Origin: Tetmemena sp. SeJ-2015 | Lineage: Eukaryota; Ciliophora; Spirotrichea; Sporadotrichida; Oxytrichidae | Assembly (NCBI GenBank): GCA_027382625.1 | Contig: JAJKFJ010022045.1 | Coordinates: forward strand, 1 to 64,000 | Direction: 5' to 3' | Length of the DNA stretch: 64,000 nucleotides | In this document: positions 12,174-23,861 of the stretch, in pieces | How the letters are laid out: every line of letters begins with the position of its first letter | Position numbering within the stretch: position 1 is the first letter of the stretch | Made by a program: the position numbers and the translations under genes | The notes under the pieces: model-generated | What the model was told of the DNA's origin: nothing | Seen by the model: the letters and a program-made list of their open reading frames with translations, nothing else | Databases searched by the model: none

Positions 12174-13376
12174 AATCTTAACACATTTTCAATAAGATAC
12201 CCTTTAATTCCATCTAAAAATAGCATATTCAAGCATGCTATCCAAACATTGAATTAATTTTTGCCTAAGCTGAAATGTGTAACTAGAATACTTGAAAATA
12301 TAAATGAACGATAAAGTTCGTTCCTATAAATATTTATATATTTTAGAAGACTCCATGCCTATCTGATCTCTCAATATACCTAATAATTTAATACAAAATT
12401 ACGAGTTGACAAAAAAAGGGAAATAAACTTTTAAAACTTAAATAAGTTATTTGGTTATTAAATATGTAAACTAATGGACTGTTTTAAGATATTAACATTA
12501 GTAGCCTCTGCTAACTCTTCCTTACTAAGTTTCGTTGTTAAGGTTTTGTCCGTTTAGTTGTATTTCTTTTGAATGCTGTTATTAACCTTATTTTTTATCT
12601 TTAATATCTCTGATTGCTGTGATATGGTAAAAATTACTAGTTTTTGTTTAAATTTGATTTGTGTATAACTTTCTGAGCCGACTTGTCTCTGTTGGCGTGC
12701 TATTTTTTTTACTATTCTGAATTTTAGTATAGAAATTTGAAATGGTATAAAATTGCCATCCCCTCAGAGGAGGTTTGCTGTTTCATTTCGTATTCTTTTT
12801 GCTAAAGCAGTTAAGTTTAACTTTAAATTTATATGAAATAAATTAGAGGAGCAAGTACAGACAGCTTAGATTTAAAATACAACATTGCCTTTAATTCTGG
12901 ATTAAACTCTTGCTATAATAAAGCAAGTTCTATCTGTAATATTAATTAAGGGATCATTTTTAAAATACTAATTCCTTAATTAGGATATTAAAAAATTTGA
13001 TCCCTTATTAATTTATAAAAATATTCCTACTATTAACTGGATGAAAATAGCTGATTGAATCGAGCAAGATAAGCTTCAAACATTTTTATTTAAATAGATC
13101 TTCATTTTTAAAGCGCATTTTAAGTTAGGATTCGTTCAAATTTAAAATACTTAGAATTTAAATAGAGTTAAGTTGCCCACTAAAATAAAATATATATTTG
13201 ACTAGGATTCTATTAAAAAAATCCATCGGGCCTTCAACTGGAGTAGAGTGTTATAATTGATGTTATCGATATAAATGTATCGATGATTAACTTTAATATT
13301 AGAGAAAGTTGTCTCGGGAAGACCAATTATAATAATATTTGAAGACCGAGGTGAATTGATAGTGGATATATTAATC
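12174..13376. other. Long AT-rich non-coding region with inverted repeats
   Basis: No coding frame was supported. It contains an imperfect inverted repeat (12941-12956 with 12998-13013, core GGGATCA/TGATCCC) and a second hairpin at 13262-13291 built on TATCGAT. The stretch separates the plus-strand cluster from the minus-strand cluster to the right. Confidence 0.55.
12941..13013. repeat. Imperfect inverted repeat, arms about 15 bp
   Basis: The left arm TTAATTAAGGGATCA pairs with the right arm TGATCCCTTATTAA with one unpaired base. The spacer contains a smaller palindrome around CTAATT/AATTAG. It may be a remnant of a small transposon or only a chance AT-rich hairpin. Confidence 0.5.
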
Positions 13377-13715
13377 ATTAGTTTGAGCAGACTACATATT
13401 GCTTTTTGTCCTTCTTGAGAGTTTTTATCGCCATATTAGAATGATCTGCAAATTAATGAGGGGAGAGCAAATGCTCTAAGCCCTTTAAGTTTTGAATCTT
13501 CTCTGAGTTCTGCTTATTGAATTTGTGGAGCTTCTTCTTGCTCTACTGTTTCTTCTTATTAAGCTTCTTTGAGGAGTCCTTGTTTGAAAAAGTGATATCA
13601 GTGAAGATAGGTAGGCGCTTACCTTTCCCGAAAACGCCTTCCAAAGGATAAAAATAAAATCCTTGAGCTGCTTTGATTTCACCTTAACTGATTAACTTTC
13701 ATACTGGTGGTTCAT
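13377..13715 (-). CDS. Small Lys/Gln-rich basic protein
   Basis: Not recognised. It starts at ATG 13713-13715 (MNHQYESQ). After removal of an 8-bp pointer-bounded insert it continues as GEIKAAQGFYFYPLEGVFGKG, then a strongly basic Lys/Gln/Asn-rich stretch and the end KQYVVCSNQ before TGA. About 110 residues. The N-terminal globular-looking part followed by a basic tail could suit a nucleic-acid or ribosome-associated protein, but this is inference from composition only. Confidence 0.5.
13684..13691. other. Candidate 8-bp IES (pointer TTAAC)
   Basis: TTAAC at 13684-13688 and 13692-13696. Removing 8 bp joins the only ATG-led frame to the long downstream frame. Very short repeats like this can arise by chance. 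Confidence 0.4.
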
Positions 13716-13758
13716 ATATTCCTCATTAAAATATGATCATCAAATTATTTAAAGCATT

Positions 13759-15223
13759 TCAAAATCCTTAGAAGTTTAAATCATTTATAAAGATACCCAA
13801 ACTTTTTTCTTGTTTATTTTGCACAAAAATTATATTTTATTAATTTTGAAAATAGAATACTACTAGTGATCCGAGGCTGTGATAGTTACTACTAGCCTCT
13901 GACTGCTGTTAAATGATTTTGCCTTTCAAGATTTCTGCGTTTCTTTAGAGTCTCTTGGAGTACTCTATATCCTCTGGTTGGGTTTTAGATTGGTCACTTT
14001 TCTGCTCTGAGTGGAGAAACTGGCATCTGATTCCGTAGGGGCAGTACAAATGCTCATGGTACTATTTGCACAATTTGGTTTTATAGTTATTAGGTATGTG
14101 CTACTTCCTTTGTAACTCATGCTCACCATGGGCAAACGAACACTACAATAGAAGATTAGATGATCAAATTGAGACTTACACTTTCGCTAAACTCGCAGAA
14201 GCCATTGAGCTGCCAGTTGCGACACATCTCAGTTTTGTATTTGGTCTTAAAGCCCCACTGATAAGTTGACTGATCATCTCTGGCGCTATTCACATTATAT
14301 TAATTCTGCACTGATAATGGCCCCCTTTTCTGATACAAACCCTCCTCCTCAATTGGTTATTAGTACTATGCGTAGTACTCTTAATTATCGAAAGAGTGAC
14401 GATTGAAAAAGGGATTGAACCCTACTATAGCAGGCCGAACAGTTACAGCAGCCAGTTAGGAGAAATCTAATTTGAAAGGAGGCGAAGATAACTATTCCTA
14501 TTTAATGCTATCAGATTACTAAACTTTCTAATGTGATAAATAATATGCAGCCCCGCTCGAAGTTTCATCCACATCATCGTCCACCTCCTCTAAGAAATCT
14601 AAGTTTGCCGATTATAATTCAGATGGCTATGTCTGTAGAGGTTATCTTCTTCGAGAAGTCAGATTTTCTTTGAAAGACAAAGATGGACTTGAAAATTTCT
14701 GATTTGTATTACCAATGACTGGCATGGAGAAGCAGTTTTTGTTTTGATCTTGATTTTAATAATCTCGGTCCGCATGAAAGAGTTAGTCATCTTAGTTATG
14801 ATAAGAGAGAGGTTATTATTTTTGGTTTGAATGGGTAGCTGAGTCTTCATCTACATCCTGTATTCTAAAGAAGTCCGAATCCTCCTCAACTATCATCCTA
14901 CTCCTGGTCAAATTTCTACTGCTTTGCTCTCACTAGTTTAGTTGTCCGATTGAAGTCAATCCCTGCTTTCCATAAGTTAGCTATTGATCTATTTGTAAAT
15001 AACCTATTCCTGACGAGCCTTAGAAAATAAATAAATAGAAATCTAACTGAGTGTCCTCAGCGCGCGACCCTTGCAGGTTAAAGTGATCAAAGAACTCTTG
15101 AGAATAGAAGTCTTGAAGGTTTTGGGGGAGGACTTCCCTTTTGGTAAGGCTTTTGACAATTGACTGGGAAGAATGGATCCAGTGAGTGCCTAAACGGAGG
15201 AAGTCTTAAAAATTATGCTACAT
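13759..15223 (-). CDS. Tandem CCCH zinc finger protein, TIS11/tristetraprolin-like
   Basis: An mRNA-binding regulator by family. Two fingers with the exact spacing C-x8-C-x5-C-x3-H are visible: CRNWQLNGFCEFSESCSFAH and CKQYHEHLYCPYGIRCQFLH, each preceded by YKTE/YKTK as in TIS11 proteins that bind AU-rich RNA. A GT..AG intron splits the first finger (SES|CSFAH). A 30-bp GT..AG intron removes an in-frame TGA near 14930. The region before the fingers is acidic and Ser/Gln-rich (EEVDDDVDE). It starts at ATG 15221-15223 (MQHNFQDFLRLG) and stops at TGA 13759-13761. The tail after the fingers is Gln-rich. Domain confidence is high; exon edges of the N-terminal half are less sure. Confidence 0.85.
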
Positions 15224-15420
15224 CCTTAAATATTATAAATTGATAGAAAATCAATAACTTCAATATAGTTTTAAATTTATTGGAAAATAGAATTAAATGT
15301 GTAATTAAAATAAAATGGATTAAATCTGTGGTTGTTTAAGTGTCTTCTATTTCTGAGATTATTAGATTCATCATCAAATTCTTACAACTTTTTATCCTTG
15401 CCATTTTTTTGTGTGAGGGC

Positions 15421-16301
15421 TCAGAGTTATAAGCGACAATATCGGAGCAGAGATTAGAAAACAAAAACAAGGATTGCGCATTATATCTCGCTGAGTAAGG
15501 TGTTGAGGCAATTATTAAAGTAGAAACTCATATTAAATTTTGAAAAAAGCTATCGAACAAGCTGCAAATCAGGAGGCGAATCTGTTATTTCAACAGTCTC
15601 GAAGCTGCTACTCTCCATTTATTATTTTAACAAATTCCGTATTTGAAATAAATTTGGTACTATAATACTATAGTGCTACAGTAGTGAAGGCTGATCGAAG
15701 CTTTGACTTTGAAGTCTGTATGAGTATGAACTATGTTATAAAATCCTTAATTAAATATATCGTTTCTATAATATTCTTATTTATGATAAATTAATAAACA
15801 CAAGCAACTATCACTTGACTGCTTGAAGTTATTTTAAGAGAGTAGGGCCAAGTTTTACTGACACTTTGGATGGAATGATTATGATCTGCCACTGCTTTTA
15901 TCTCCTAAATAATCGTCAATCATTAGAATTTAAAAAGCTTACTTACTTTGAAACTGCATATTGTTTTACACTCTGTATCAGTTAGTTAGTGCTTATAGTA
16001 AAAACTTTGAGTGGAAAAATCCAAAAAGAAGTACCTCCTCACTACTTTGGAAAATGAAAATGCAGATTTTTTCCTCTTCTCCTTCATTAGATAATCTTAA
16101 AGAGAGTACAGCTTGTTATTTTTACCGTCATTTGAAGAAAACAAATGACTCTGAAAAGCATTAAGATTAAAATATGAGTACATGAGGAGACTAGTATCGA
16201 GAGTTCTTGCTCTGCTATGGGGATACTTGTTAATTACGAGAGGCTTTGGTTGCTTGAGATAGAATCACAAACTATTAACGTTGAGGTAGGTTCTTGCTCA
16301 T
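15421..16301 (-). CDS. PH-domain-like protein, 3' half unresolved
   Basis: It starts at ATG 16299-16301 (MSKNLPQRQQFVILSQ). A 32-bp GT..AG intron near 16150 and a GT..AG intron near 15930 join a segment typical of the first strands of a pleckstrin homology domain: KVVRRYFFLDF..SFYYKH, then an acidic loop and WPYSLKITSS. The last part of a PH domain, including the conserved Trp helix, was not found in a consistent frame. Downstream frames (DFKVKASISLHYC and MESSSFETVEITDSPPD) look coding but were not joined; the latter may be a separate small gene ending at 15421. A PH domain would bind phosphoinositides; that is inference. Confidence 0.5.
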
Positions 16302-16387
16302 TAATCAATTTAAATAATATTAATTGCTAATATATTTATTAAAACGTAAACCTAGTTATAATTTTAACTTAATTGTAATTTAAAAAT

Positions 16388-17600
16388 ATGAAGATAGTTG
16401 CAGTTGTGAGGGCATCAGAGTTTCTCTCTCGCACCTATACAATTGAATGTGGGAAAGGAAACTAATTCGTGCACTGGATTGCTACAACAGCTTGCATGCT
16501 GTTTGGATAAGAGCACTATCCTCCTGGCATTTACATTCCATCATTAATGACAAAAGATGACTAGTCGACTATTCCTCATCCAAGGTAACCGCTTAAAGTA
16601 TCTTTACATAACGTAGGTCCAGAATCAACAATCTTATTCCTAATTAAGTGCATACATATATAGATTGATTGAGTTTAACAAGCAAAGTGGTTTGCAAGAT
16701 GGAGATACTGTGTTGGTTCACTTAAAGGATAAAAGCCGTCCTTTCACTGAAGATGAGAAGGACTGGTATGAAAGAGCATTTGGGAAGAAGAGAAACATGA
16801 TGTCTTACTCAGTGCGTTATGGGCCTTTCAATGAGCAGTCAAGGAAAGATTAGTTTGACTTTTTCGTGAAGATTCAGTATCACATGTACCCTGAGATGGC
16901 AGATGAGTTCAACCCTGCTGAATTCCCAGAAGATTACACAGTCCAATTAGAAGGAGACGATGACGAAAATGATCAGCTTCTCTATAAATATGATGTAGAG
17001 CTTCCTTATGGAGATATCAAGGCAGCATACTTCTTCAAGCAAAAGGGCAGAAGTGTTGACGATGAAGAGTAGAAAATGAATGAAATACCTCCTAAGGAAA
17101 TGGTCTATCTCAGATGGTTTATAGAACCTGAGCCTATTTCAGCTGAGCAGCAGAGAATATTTGATTAGTAGGAGGAAGAGGAGAATAAGAGAGTGGAGCA
17201 TGACACTAGAATGAGATAAAAGGCTCTCGAAGAGAAGAAAGCTAGAGAAAAATATGAGCAGTAACAGCTGATAGCTAAGCAAGAATAGAATACTGCTAGG
17301 CTGGAAGTCTATCTCAAAGCCATGCAGTTGGGAATACATAGAAGCGACGAAGATTTCAATGCTTCTCTATCTATTCTGTCAATCTACCATTTATAAAATA
17401 ATTTGAATTGAAATGTGATAGTTGTGTTGTTCGACAAATTGGAAAAACTTTAAAGATGGAGAGGAGCTTTTGAGTCGATTATTGACCTAAACAAGAGATT
17501 GACAGATTATAAGGAAATGAAGAGATCAAGATCTTAAGATAAATTTAGTTCAGTTGGCTCGTAATAATCGTAATAGCTTACAATTATATATTATAAACGC
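16388..17600 (+). CDS. Unknown protein with charged coiled-coil C-terminus
   Basis: Not recognised. It starts at ATG 16388 (MKIVAVVRASEFLSRTYT). A GT..AG intron at 16585-16663 joins TIPHPR to LIEFNKQSG in frame. A long globular part follows, with acidic inserts (EGDDDEND) and KEMVYLRWF, then a charged coiled coil (EEEENKRVEHDTRMRQKALEEKK). The frame meets TGA at about 17412, yet the same frame continues as clear coding sequence (FDKLEKLQRWRGAFESIIDLNKR) to about 17600, so a multiple-of-three insert holding the TGA is likely. The exact 3' end is uncertain. It resembles conserved ciliate cytoskeletal proteins only in general layout. Confidence 0.65.
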
Positions 17601-17680
17601 TTGACCAGCAGAAAGCCAACTACTCCTTATCAGGTTGGAGTTACAACTAATATCTTCTATAGAATAATACAAATTAAAAA

Positions 17681-20131
17681 ATGCGATAATCTCACTCAAT
17701 TTCTTAATTATCAGTTCCTTAAAGTGGCTACTAATATTTGCATCCAAATTTCATTCCTTCCTAGTTTAGCAAATATGATCCATCGCTCTAATTCGAAAAT
17801 ATAGCATAAAATTACGAAGGAGCACTTGTTTCAAACTATACAATTCCCCAGAGATAAATTTTACAAGCCTAAAACTTTAACTCTGGCCAGAGTAGATAGA
17901 GGTCAAGGTAGAATAATTTCAGCATGCCTCAGACTGTGATTTAAACCATGCAAGTATAATCTCAGCCTTTTGAGAGTAGAGAACAGTCTAATCTCACTTC
18001 AACCTTCAATCAAATTAACTTCTCTCAACAGGCTCATGAAGACAGCATCCCCTTGAGAAAGCCACTTCAAAGTTCAGACTAGCTTCTATCTTTATATTAA
18101 TTCCTTAGAAGAAGGTTATCCAAAATTAGAGAGCATTGAAACAAATGGAAGAAATTAAATTAAAAGATATGACTGATGTAAAGCAGCAGGTTTAAGAACC
18201 TAAGATCCTCAAATAATCAATTATCTCTTTGGTGGAGGACTAACCATACGCAGATGATCCAGTAGCTAGCCATTAATTTCAGAATAAGTCCAGAGATCTA
18301 AATAGGAGCAAACTTGAACTGCAACTTAGTCAAGTTAATTCAAGCCAAATTATTAATAATGCAAGCAAGAATCTTCAATCCTCCCGCTCAACTAATTCTC
18401 TATTAGAAAATTAGTCAAAAGCAGTTTCCAGTTTTACTCCTTATCATCCAAAGCAAACAATAAAGGACAAACAAATCAAAAGATATTAATTCAATCTAGA
18501 TTTCAGTAGCAATAATAGTCCCGAAGTTATAAAGCATGAAAAATAATCGGAGAATTAAGCAGAGAATCATCAGAACCATACAAATGCATCTACTTCAATA
18601 TAAGAGAGGGAGGCTGTATTAAAAAGTCATCAACCTTAGAGATCTAGTAAAGCTAATATTTCTGCTTAAATTGACGATGACGACGGAGAAGATATATATT
18701 AAGGTTCTATAAACTCAAGCATTCACACTATCATTGAGATGCCTGCTTCATTCGAGAACAGCAAAGTTAGCAATATATTTCATAATCATAGCAAGTAACC
18801 CTCCAAAGTTATTCCAGATAATGGTGACAGAAGTGACTGCTCTTTTAGATTGGATGCTTCTGATATTGTAAGTATATTTTATCTTTTTATTTATATAGCA
18901 CTACACTCTTTCCAAACACTCAGTCTAATCTATCAAGCCTAAAATTAAACCAAAATTTGAAAGCAAAGTTGATATAAATATAGCTAAAAAAACGCTCTAC
19001 CTTTATAATTAAATGATATTATAACTGTTTGATAACACAAAGCAAAGAAGAAGAGACATAACTCGGCCTGATTTTATATTTGGTAATGATCCAAGCTGTT
19101 TTGGGTGCAAAATAGTTTTTAATTGATTTGATTTTGTAACTCTCAAGCGATTATGTTTTAATCTACCATTTGGATCTGTTTGACAACTTCACTTTCTACA
19201 CTTCGTTGCATCCTTAGATTTACTAGAAGAAGGAGAACGATATGATAATTCTGCAGAGCTTCCTGCATTTCCTAAAGATTATGAACCTTTGTCAGTCGAG
19301 GCAGGAGTTTATGCGATTGACTGAGAGTCTCCATGAGATCATTCATCCTCCTATTCAAGACACTCTTAACGTTAGAAATGGACTAAACTACGCCCACTTC
19401 CTAGAAAGCATAATAAGAATTGCCTACTACAGAGTGGACGATAACGGACTATCCAATAACCCAGATGGATACAAGAACGTGCTAGACTAAATCTTCAGCG
19501 AAGGAAATATTGAGCTCAAACGCAGAATGATGGATGACAGAATGCTAAGTGAGCTCTACTCAACTGATAACTGCAGAGTGTTCTATGAGCACTTCTCACT
19601 GCTTGCTGCAGTTTTCACCTCCAAGGGAATGCTGCACCTTGAAACTTTCCTTGAACTACAAAAGGAAGAATTCATTCACATCCTAGTGGAGAGCGGTATT
19701 TTGCATGAGGGGAAGGACCATGACGACAAAGGAAATGCAGAGTTGAAGAGGAAATTTGATGCACCAAGTATCATGATGACTATCTCAAGCGTTGGCTCAT
19801 TTGATCACAACTCTCTCACTTATATCGACTTCTTAGACTGCTTGGTGAGAGTCGCTTTCATTTATCCCTATTAATTTAAATTTTAAGGTAAATTGTTTCC
19901 CTTCCCTGAGGCAGAGAAGCACAAATACCATGCTATGGATCAAAAGCTTGAGTTTATCATAGGATTACTAAATGATAAGTATGCTATGTAAGTTGCATAA
20001 TTTAAATATGTTATGCTAACTTGATAGCAGGATTTGTGGAACAGCTAACAAGAAAAGACAATGAAATGCAATATGCTCCTTAATGCGTGGTGGATGATGA
20101 TGCTCAAGACGATGGAAATGACTATGATTGA
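17681..20131 (+). CDS. Ser/Gln-rich protein with conserved C-terminal helical domain
   Basis: It starts at ATG 17681 (MRQSHSISQLSVPQSG). The N-terminal ~350 residues are Ser/Gln/Asn-rich with an acidic DDDDGED patch. GT..AG introns at 18072-18108 (37 bp) and 18868-18898 (31 bp) restore the frame. The C-terminal ~300 residues are a conserved-looking helical region (YHLDLFDNFTFYTS, FLESIIRIAYYRV, LTYIDFLDCLVRVAF). The repeated aromatic and acidic pattern suggests EF-hand-like folds of a ciliary protein, but I cannot name the family. A frame change near 19050-19140 is unresolved. An IES at 19980 precedes the acidic C-terminus. The stop TGA is at 20129-20131. Confidence 0.65.
19980..20011. other. 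IES (pointer TATGCTA, 32 bp)
   Basis: Direct repeats TATGCTA at 19980-19986 and 20012-20018. Excision gives NDKYANLIAGFVEQLTRKD in one frame to a TGA. The insert starts with GTAAG inside the pointer region, but a GT..AG intron does not restore the frame. Confidence 0.85.
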
Positions 20132-20344
20132 AATTTATCAACTCTTCTATTTAATCTTTAAGCTACAAGAAGAATAGAATCAATAGAAATACACAAGTTA
20201 ATCATCGTAAATGAGATATTCTCAGAGCTGACTATTTCTATATGTTTAAAATATTATGTTATACTAATTATAATAAAGTAAATCCAAATAAGTTATTTTT
20301 ATTTTAATTCTTTGATATTTAATTTAAAATAAAATTTGATGTTG
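20132..20344. other. Convergent 3' intergenic region
   Basis: Short AT-rich space between the 3' ends of the plus-strand gene (20131) and the minus-strand Sfi1-like gene. No TGA was found for the minus-strand frame before it runs antisense to its neighbour, so the boundary is approximate. Confidence 0.4.
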
Positions 20345-23300
20345 AGAGTGGATATATTTTAATCTTCAAAATCCTCCTTGAATGTTTTCTTAGAGAGTAA
20401 ATTTTTCTTGCTTGACTTAGTTTGGTACTCCTAGTTAAGCTGATCTTCTTCTTTGATAAATATAATAAATGCTTGTAAGTTCTCATGAAGAATGGCTCCC
20501 TTAATTATTCCTTTTTTAGTTTCTTGTTTTTCAGCCGCTGCTTATTTAAGTCTCGCTTCGTTTTGTTTCCTATGATTCACAACTATTGATATTGCAAGAA
20601 GTACTTTCCTCATCCTAAAAATATAATGAAATGTTATAATAAGAATTACAACTACTTTTATTTAAAAACCTTGAGTCTTTGGTTAAGTTTATTCTTGTCC
20701 TTTCTGTAGTAAAAGAAAATAAGGAGGTTATCGAAAACTCTCTTCTTAATTTTGAGATTGTAAAAATAAGGAAGGTTCTTTAGAATGAACTAGCTATTGG
20801 TGTTTAGGTTTCTAAAAGAATGAGAATTATAAAGCATGCTTGAAACTATTGTATTTTGAGAGTGATTGTTTTTAGAAGCACTACTCTAGTTGTTGTAATT
20901 ACAGTGACTTTGATTGTGAATGATTTGAGTGTGTGCAATTGAACTATCTTCTTCCTCAGCTGAATTATCTTCTTGTTGCATATAATTGTTTTGGGAAATA
21001 TCTTCTTACTCTAAATAAGTTTAATCATTCTCTTCACTAAAGTTTTGAGTTTGAGCATCTTCATCATCGCTGTCCTATCCGTTTTAGTAGGTAATTAAGC
21101 CCTCCCCCTTGAATCTTTCCATCATACTCTCCTGCCTTGATTCTCTTAAGTAGTTCATATTTATTATATTGCAGTTACTGCTCTCTGGTTCCTAACTGTT
21201 AGAAACTTCCTAGCTCTCAACCTCGCCTAAACTTGGATTTAGTACACCTTGAGACTCTTCGATTTGATAGTATTTAACTTTGGAGTTTCCAACCGCCTAA
21301 TAGTTTTGGAAATGCTCCAATAGATAATTTTAATTATTCTAGATTAAGGATTGATCTTCGTCTAAATGAGCCAATGAGTCTTGCTAAATCATGATAGTTG
21401 GATTAGTCATAGTCAGCTCTTACTATTCAATATAGAATCTCGATTGAGAAATGTTGTTGGTATTTTAATAAATCTATGACTGTATTTATAAAGGTCTGTT
21501 TTCCTCTTTGAATTGAAGAATATTTTTATTAGAAATCTTTTACTTAGTTTGTTTTGAGGGTTAGAAAGTCTAATACATAAACGTCTTGCCTTTTTATTCT
21601 TATTCCTTTCCTTAATGATTATTGCTCCTCAATCTTTCTTTCGATTCGTTTGTAATAAGTTAAGAAAGCTTTAAATCAGGTCTGTTCGATTATAATGTTT
21701 GCTAAAATGCCTCTTCTTTTTAGAGAACTGAAAGATACTTCATGTTGGCTCTCTGCTCTCTTCTTTCTTGCAGTTCGCATACTCTTTTAATTAGGAGCCT
21801 TAATCCAAATCTTTGCTGTTATTGATCGGCCATCTCATTAAGTTTTGAATCAATTCTGCTTGACTTGATGGCATACTTGTGAATTATCCTGAAACACCTT
21901 CCCATTTTTTTGAAAGAGGTTTTGTCTCTGAAGCATCTAATTAGGAGCATGCTTTTCAAAGCAAAAAATCCTTTATGTTGTAGCTTAATCATTCTAAAGT
22001 ACCTGCTTTGCATGTTTAAGTCAATCTCTTCCTAGTGAGCATTTTAATTATTAAGTTTTAAAGCTTGAAAAACCTTAAACATCAGTCTTTCCTCTTTCTA
22101 ATAGAGCAATTGTTACAATTTAAATATAATGGATTAAAGAAAGCAGTCTGTCAGTCAATCTAGATTTATTAGCAAGCTTTCTCCAAACAAGAAGAACTCG
22201 TTAGGCATTAATGAAAACCAATCTTTGTTGGAAATATGCAACTTTCCTCATGTTGAAAGTGAGAATGCTGAACACTTTGTTCATAAGTTTACCAGCATGA
22301 TGGATTCTAGCACACTCATAATTCACATGTTCCCCTGATGCCACCTGTCTATACCAAGCCTCTAAATACATAGGTAGAGTTCTCTCTCTTCTATTCCTCT
22401 GACAAATCCTGAAGTTCCTTTTCAATACTGCTAATTTTTTAAGTCTGTTGAAATAGGGCCTGATTATGCGTGAACTGACCACTCCCCTAGAAATCAAATG
22501 AGAAATTGCTTTAAACTAAAAATATAAATTAAATAAATTCAAATTGAAACAAAACAGCATCATCATTTTAATGGGAAACTGCACTGGCATTTTTGCGAGC
22601 TGTGAAGGAAAAGATGGACCTCAAGCTTCCAACGCAATCAAAAAGGTAGATAAGGACAAGATTCAGCAAGCACTCAGTTAAAACAAAAATCTTGAGAGCT
22701 TTGCAGGAAGTGGATCCTACAATTAGAACGACTAAGTTGCTACTGGAAAGTGGGGTTAAGATGCTGCAAACAACAGCTTACTTTATCAAAATAACAATAT
22801 GAAATTAACATTCACTTTTATGTTAGACTAATATGAATAATAGCAATTATGGAGAGGTTACAATGGAACAGGAGCCTTCAGCAATTAATACTTGAACAGT
22901 CAGGGAGCGTTGGGCTCATATCAAGGCACTCCTCACAAAGATCAGAACACACAGCAACTTCATATGATAAATGGAGAAACTAGAGTTTAGTAAGGTCCTA
23001 TCGCTCTGCCAAGTGGTGCAATTTATACTGGTGAGTGGCGACTTGGAATGAGAGACGGCTAAGGCACTCAAGAATGGCCTGATGGATCTAAGTATATCGG
23101 CTAGTGGGAGAATGATAAAGCAAACGGACAAGGAGTCCTGTATCACGCTGATGGAGACATTTATGAAGGAACTTGGTTAGATGATAAGGCTAACGGCAAG
23201 GGAGTTTACACTCATGCAAATGGAGCAAACTATAACGGAGATTGGAAGGAAGACAAATAGCACGGGTTTGGCGTTGAAAAGTGGCCTGATGGAGCTATCT

Positions 23301-23861
23301 ATGAGGGAAATTACTATGAAGGAAAGAAAAACGGCTTTGGAAAGTTAACATTTGCAGATGGTTCAGCTTATGAAGGAAACTTTGTTATGAACGAGATCAG
23401 TGGGAGAGGATACTATGTGTGGAGCGATGGCAAAAGTTTCAAAGGAGAATGGCTTAATAACAAGATGCATGGTTCAGGCTTACTTACATGGCCAGATGGG
23501 AAGATCTACGAGGGATAATTTATAGAAGATAAGAGGCATGGAAAGGGTTTGTTCAAATGGAAGGATGGAAGAGAATATGATGGAGATTGGGTAAAAGGCA
23601 AACAGCACGGAATAGGTATCTATAAAAATTAAAAAGGAGAAGAAAGATAAGGCGAGTGGGTTGACGGTAAAAGAATCAAATGGATTGATTGATCTCGGTT
23701 TATATGCAAAATATTTGAAATAAGGCCTGTAATTTTATAAAATTCTTCGATTTTCGAGATAATTCAAGGCAATGAATTTGAATAATAACATAATTTAGCA
23801 TTTAATGCAAAATTGCTTCATTTGTGCATAGAATTTGAGGGTAATTGCTAGGAGGGTGCAT
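20345..23861 (-). CDS. Sfi1-like centrosome/basal-body protein (host gene, split by a nested gene)
   Basis: Two blocks on the minus strand. The short 5' block 23810-23861 (ATG 23859-23861, [16 protein letters not shown]) and the main block from 22511 down share the 9-bp repeat AAATTGCTT. Joining them gives [15 protein letters not shown] in one frame; the main block alone has no ATG. The protein is helical and basic with repeated aromatic/Trp units ([31 protein letters not shown]), like Sfi1 repeats that bind centrin, though the match is to style rather than a strict consensus. The middle is acidic and Ser/Gln-rich. An IES at 20616 lies near the 3' end. Frame changes near 22130 and 21490 are not fully resolved. 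The 3' end is approximate. Confidence 0.7.
20616..20662. other. IES in Sfi1-like gene (pointer TAAAAA, 47 bp)
   Basis: TAAAAA at 20616-20621 and 20663-20668. Excision gives [23 protein letters not shown] intron at nearly the same place does not restore this frame. Confidence 0.7.
22503..23809. other. 1307-bp IES containing the complete MORN gene (pointer AAATTGCTT)
   Basis: Repeat copies lie at 22503-22511 and 23810-23818; flanking bases differ on both sides, so the repeat is exactly 9 bp. Both copies sit in the same codon phase of the Sfi1-like host. The segment between holds the opposite-strand MORN gene 22571-23692, leaving 59 and 117 bp of flank. Confidence 0.85.
22571..23692 (+). CDS. 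MORN-repeat protein, predicted N-myristoylated (nested gene)
   Basis: A single uninterrupted frame of 373 codons from ATG 22571 to TGA 23690-23692. MGNCTG at the start fits N-myristoylation (Gly2) with a nearby Cys for palmitoylation. Residues ~1-150 are Gln/Asn/Ser-rich. About ten consecutive MORN repeats of ~23 residues follow ([53 protein letters not shown]). MORN repeats bind lipids and scaffold proteins at membranes and the cortex; the precise role is unknown. It lies entirely inside the region that must be removed to assemble the Sfi1-like gene, on the opposite strand. No IES was needed to read it. Confidence 0.9.

Noticed and set aside
13684..13696. Treating every small frameshift as sequencing error
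   Set aside because: Some of the smallest ones could be errors, but the longer ones share pointer repeats and AT-rich content, and the restored protein fits known families, which random errors would not do.
17627..17714. 7-bp direct repeat TTATCAG, 81 bp apart, that looks like an IES or GT..AG intron
   Set aside because: The next gene starts at ATG 17681 inside this segment and runs in a good frame across the second repeat, so the segment is probably intergenic plus a 5' end.
22796..22837. 8-bp direct repeat AATATGAA, 34 bp apart, inside the MORN gene, resembling an IES
   Set aside because: Excision of 34 bp shifts the frame and soon meets TGA, whereas the frame as written is open from ATG through all MORN repeats. 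No second insert was found that would repair it.
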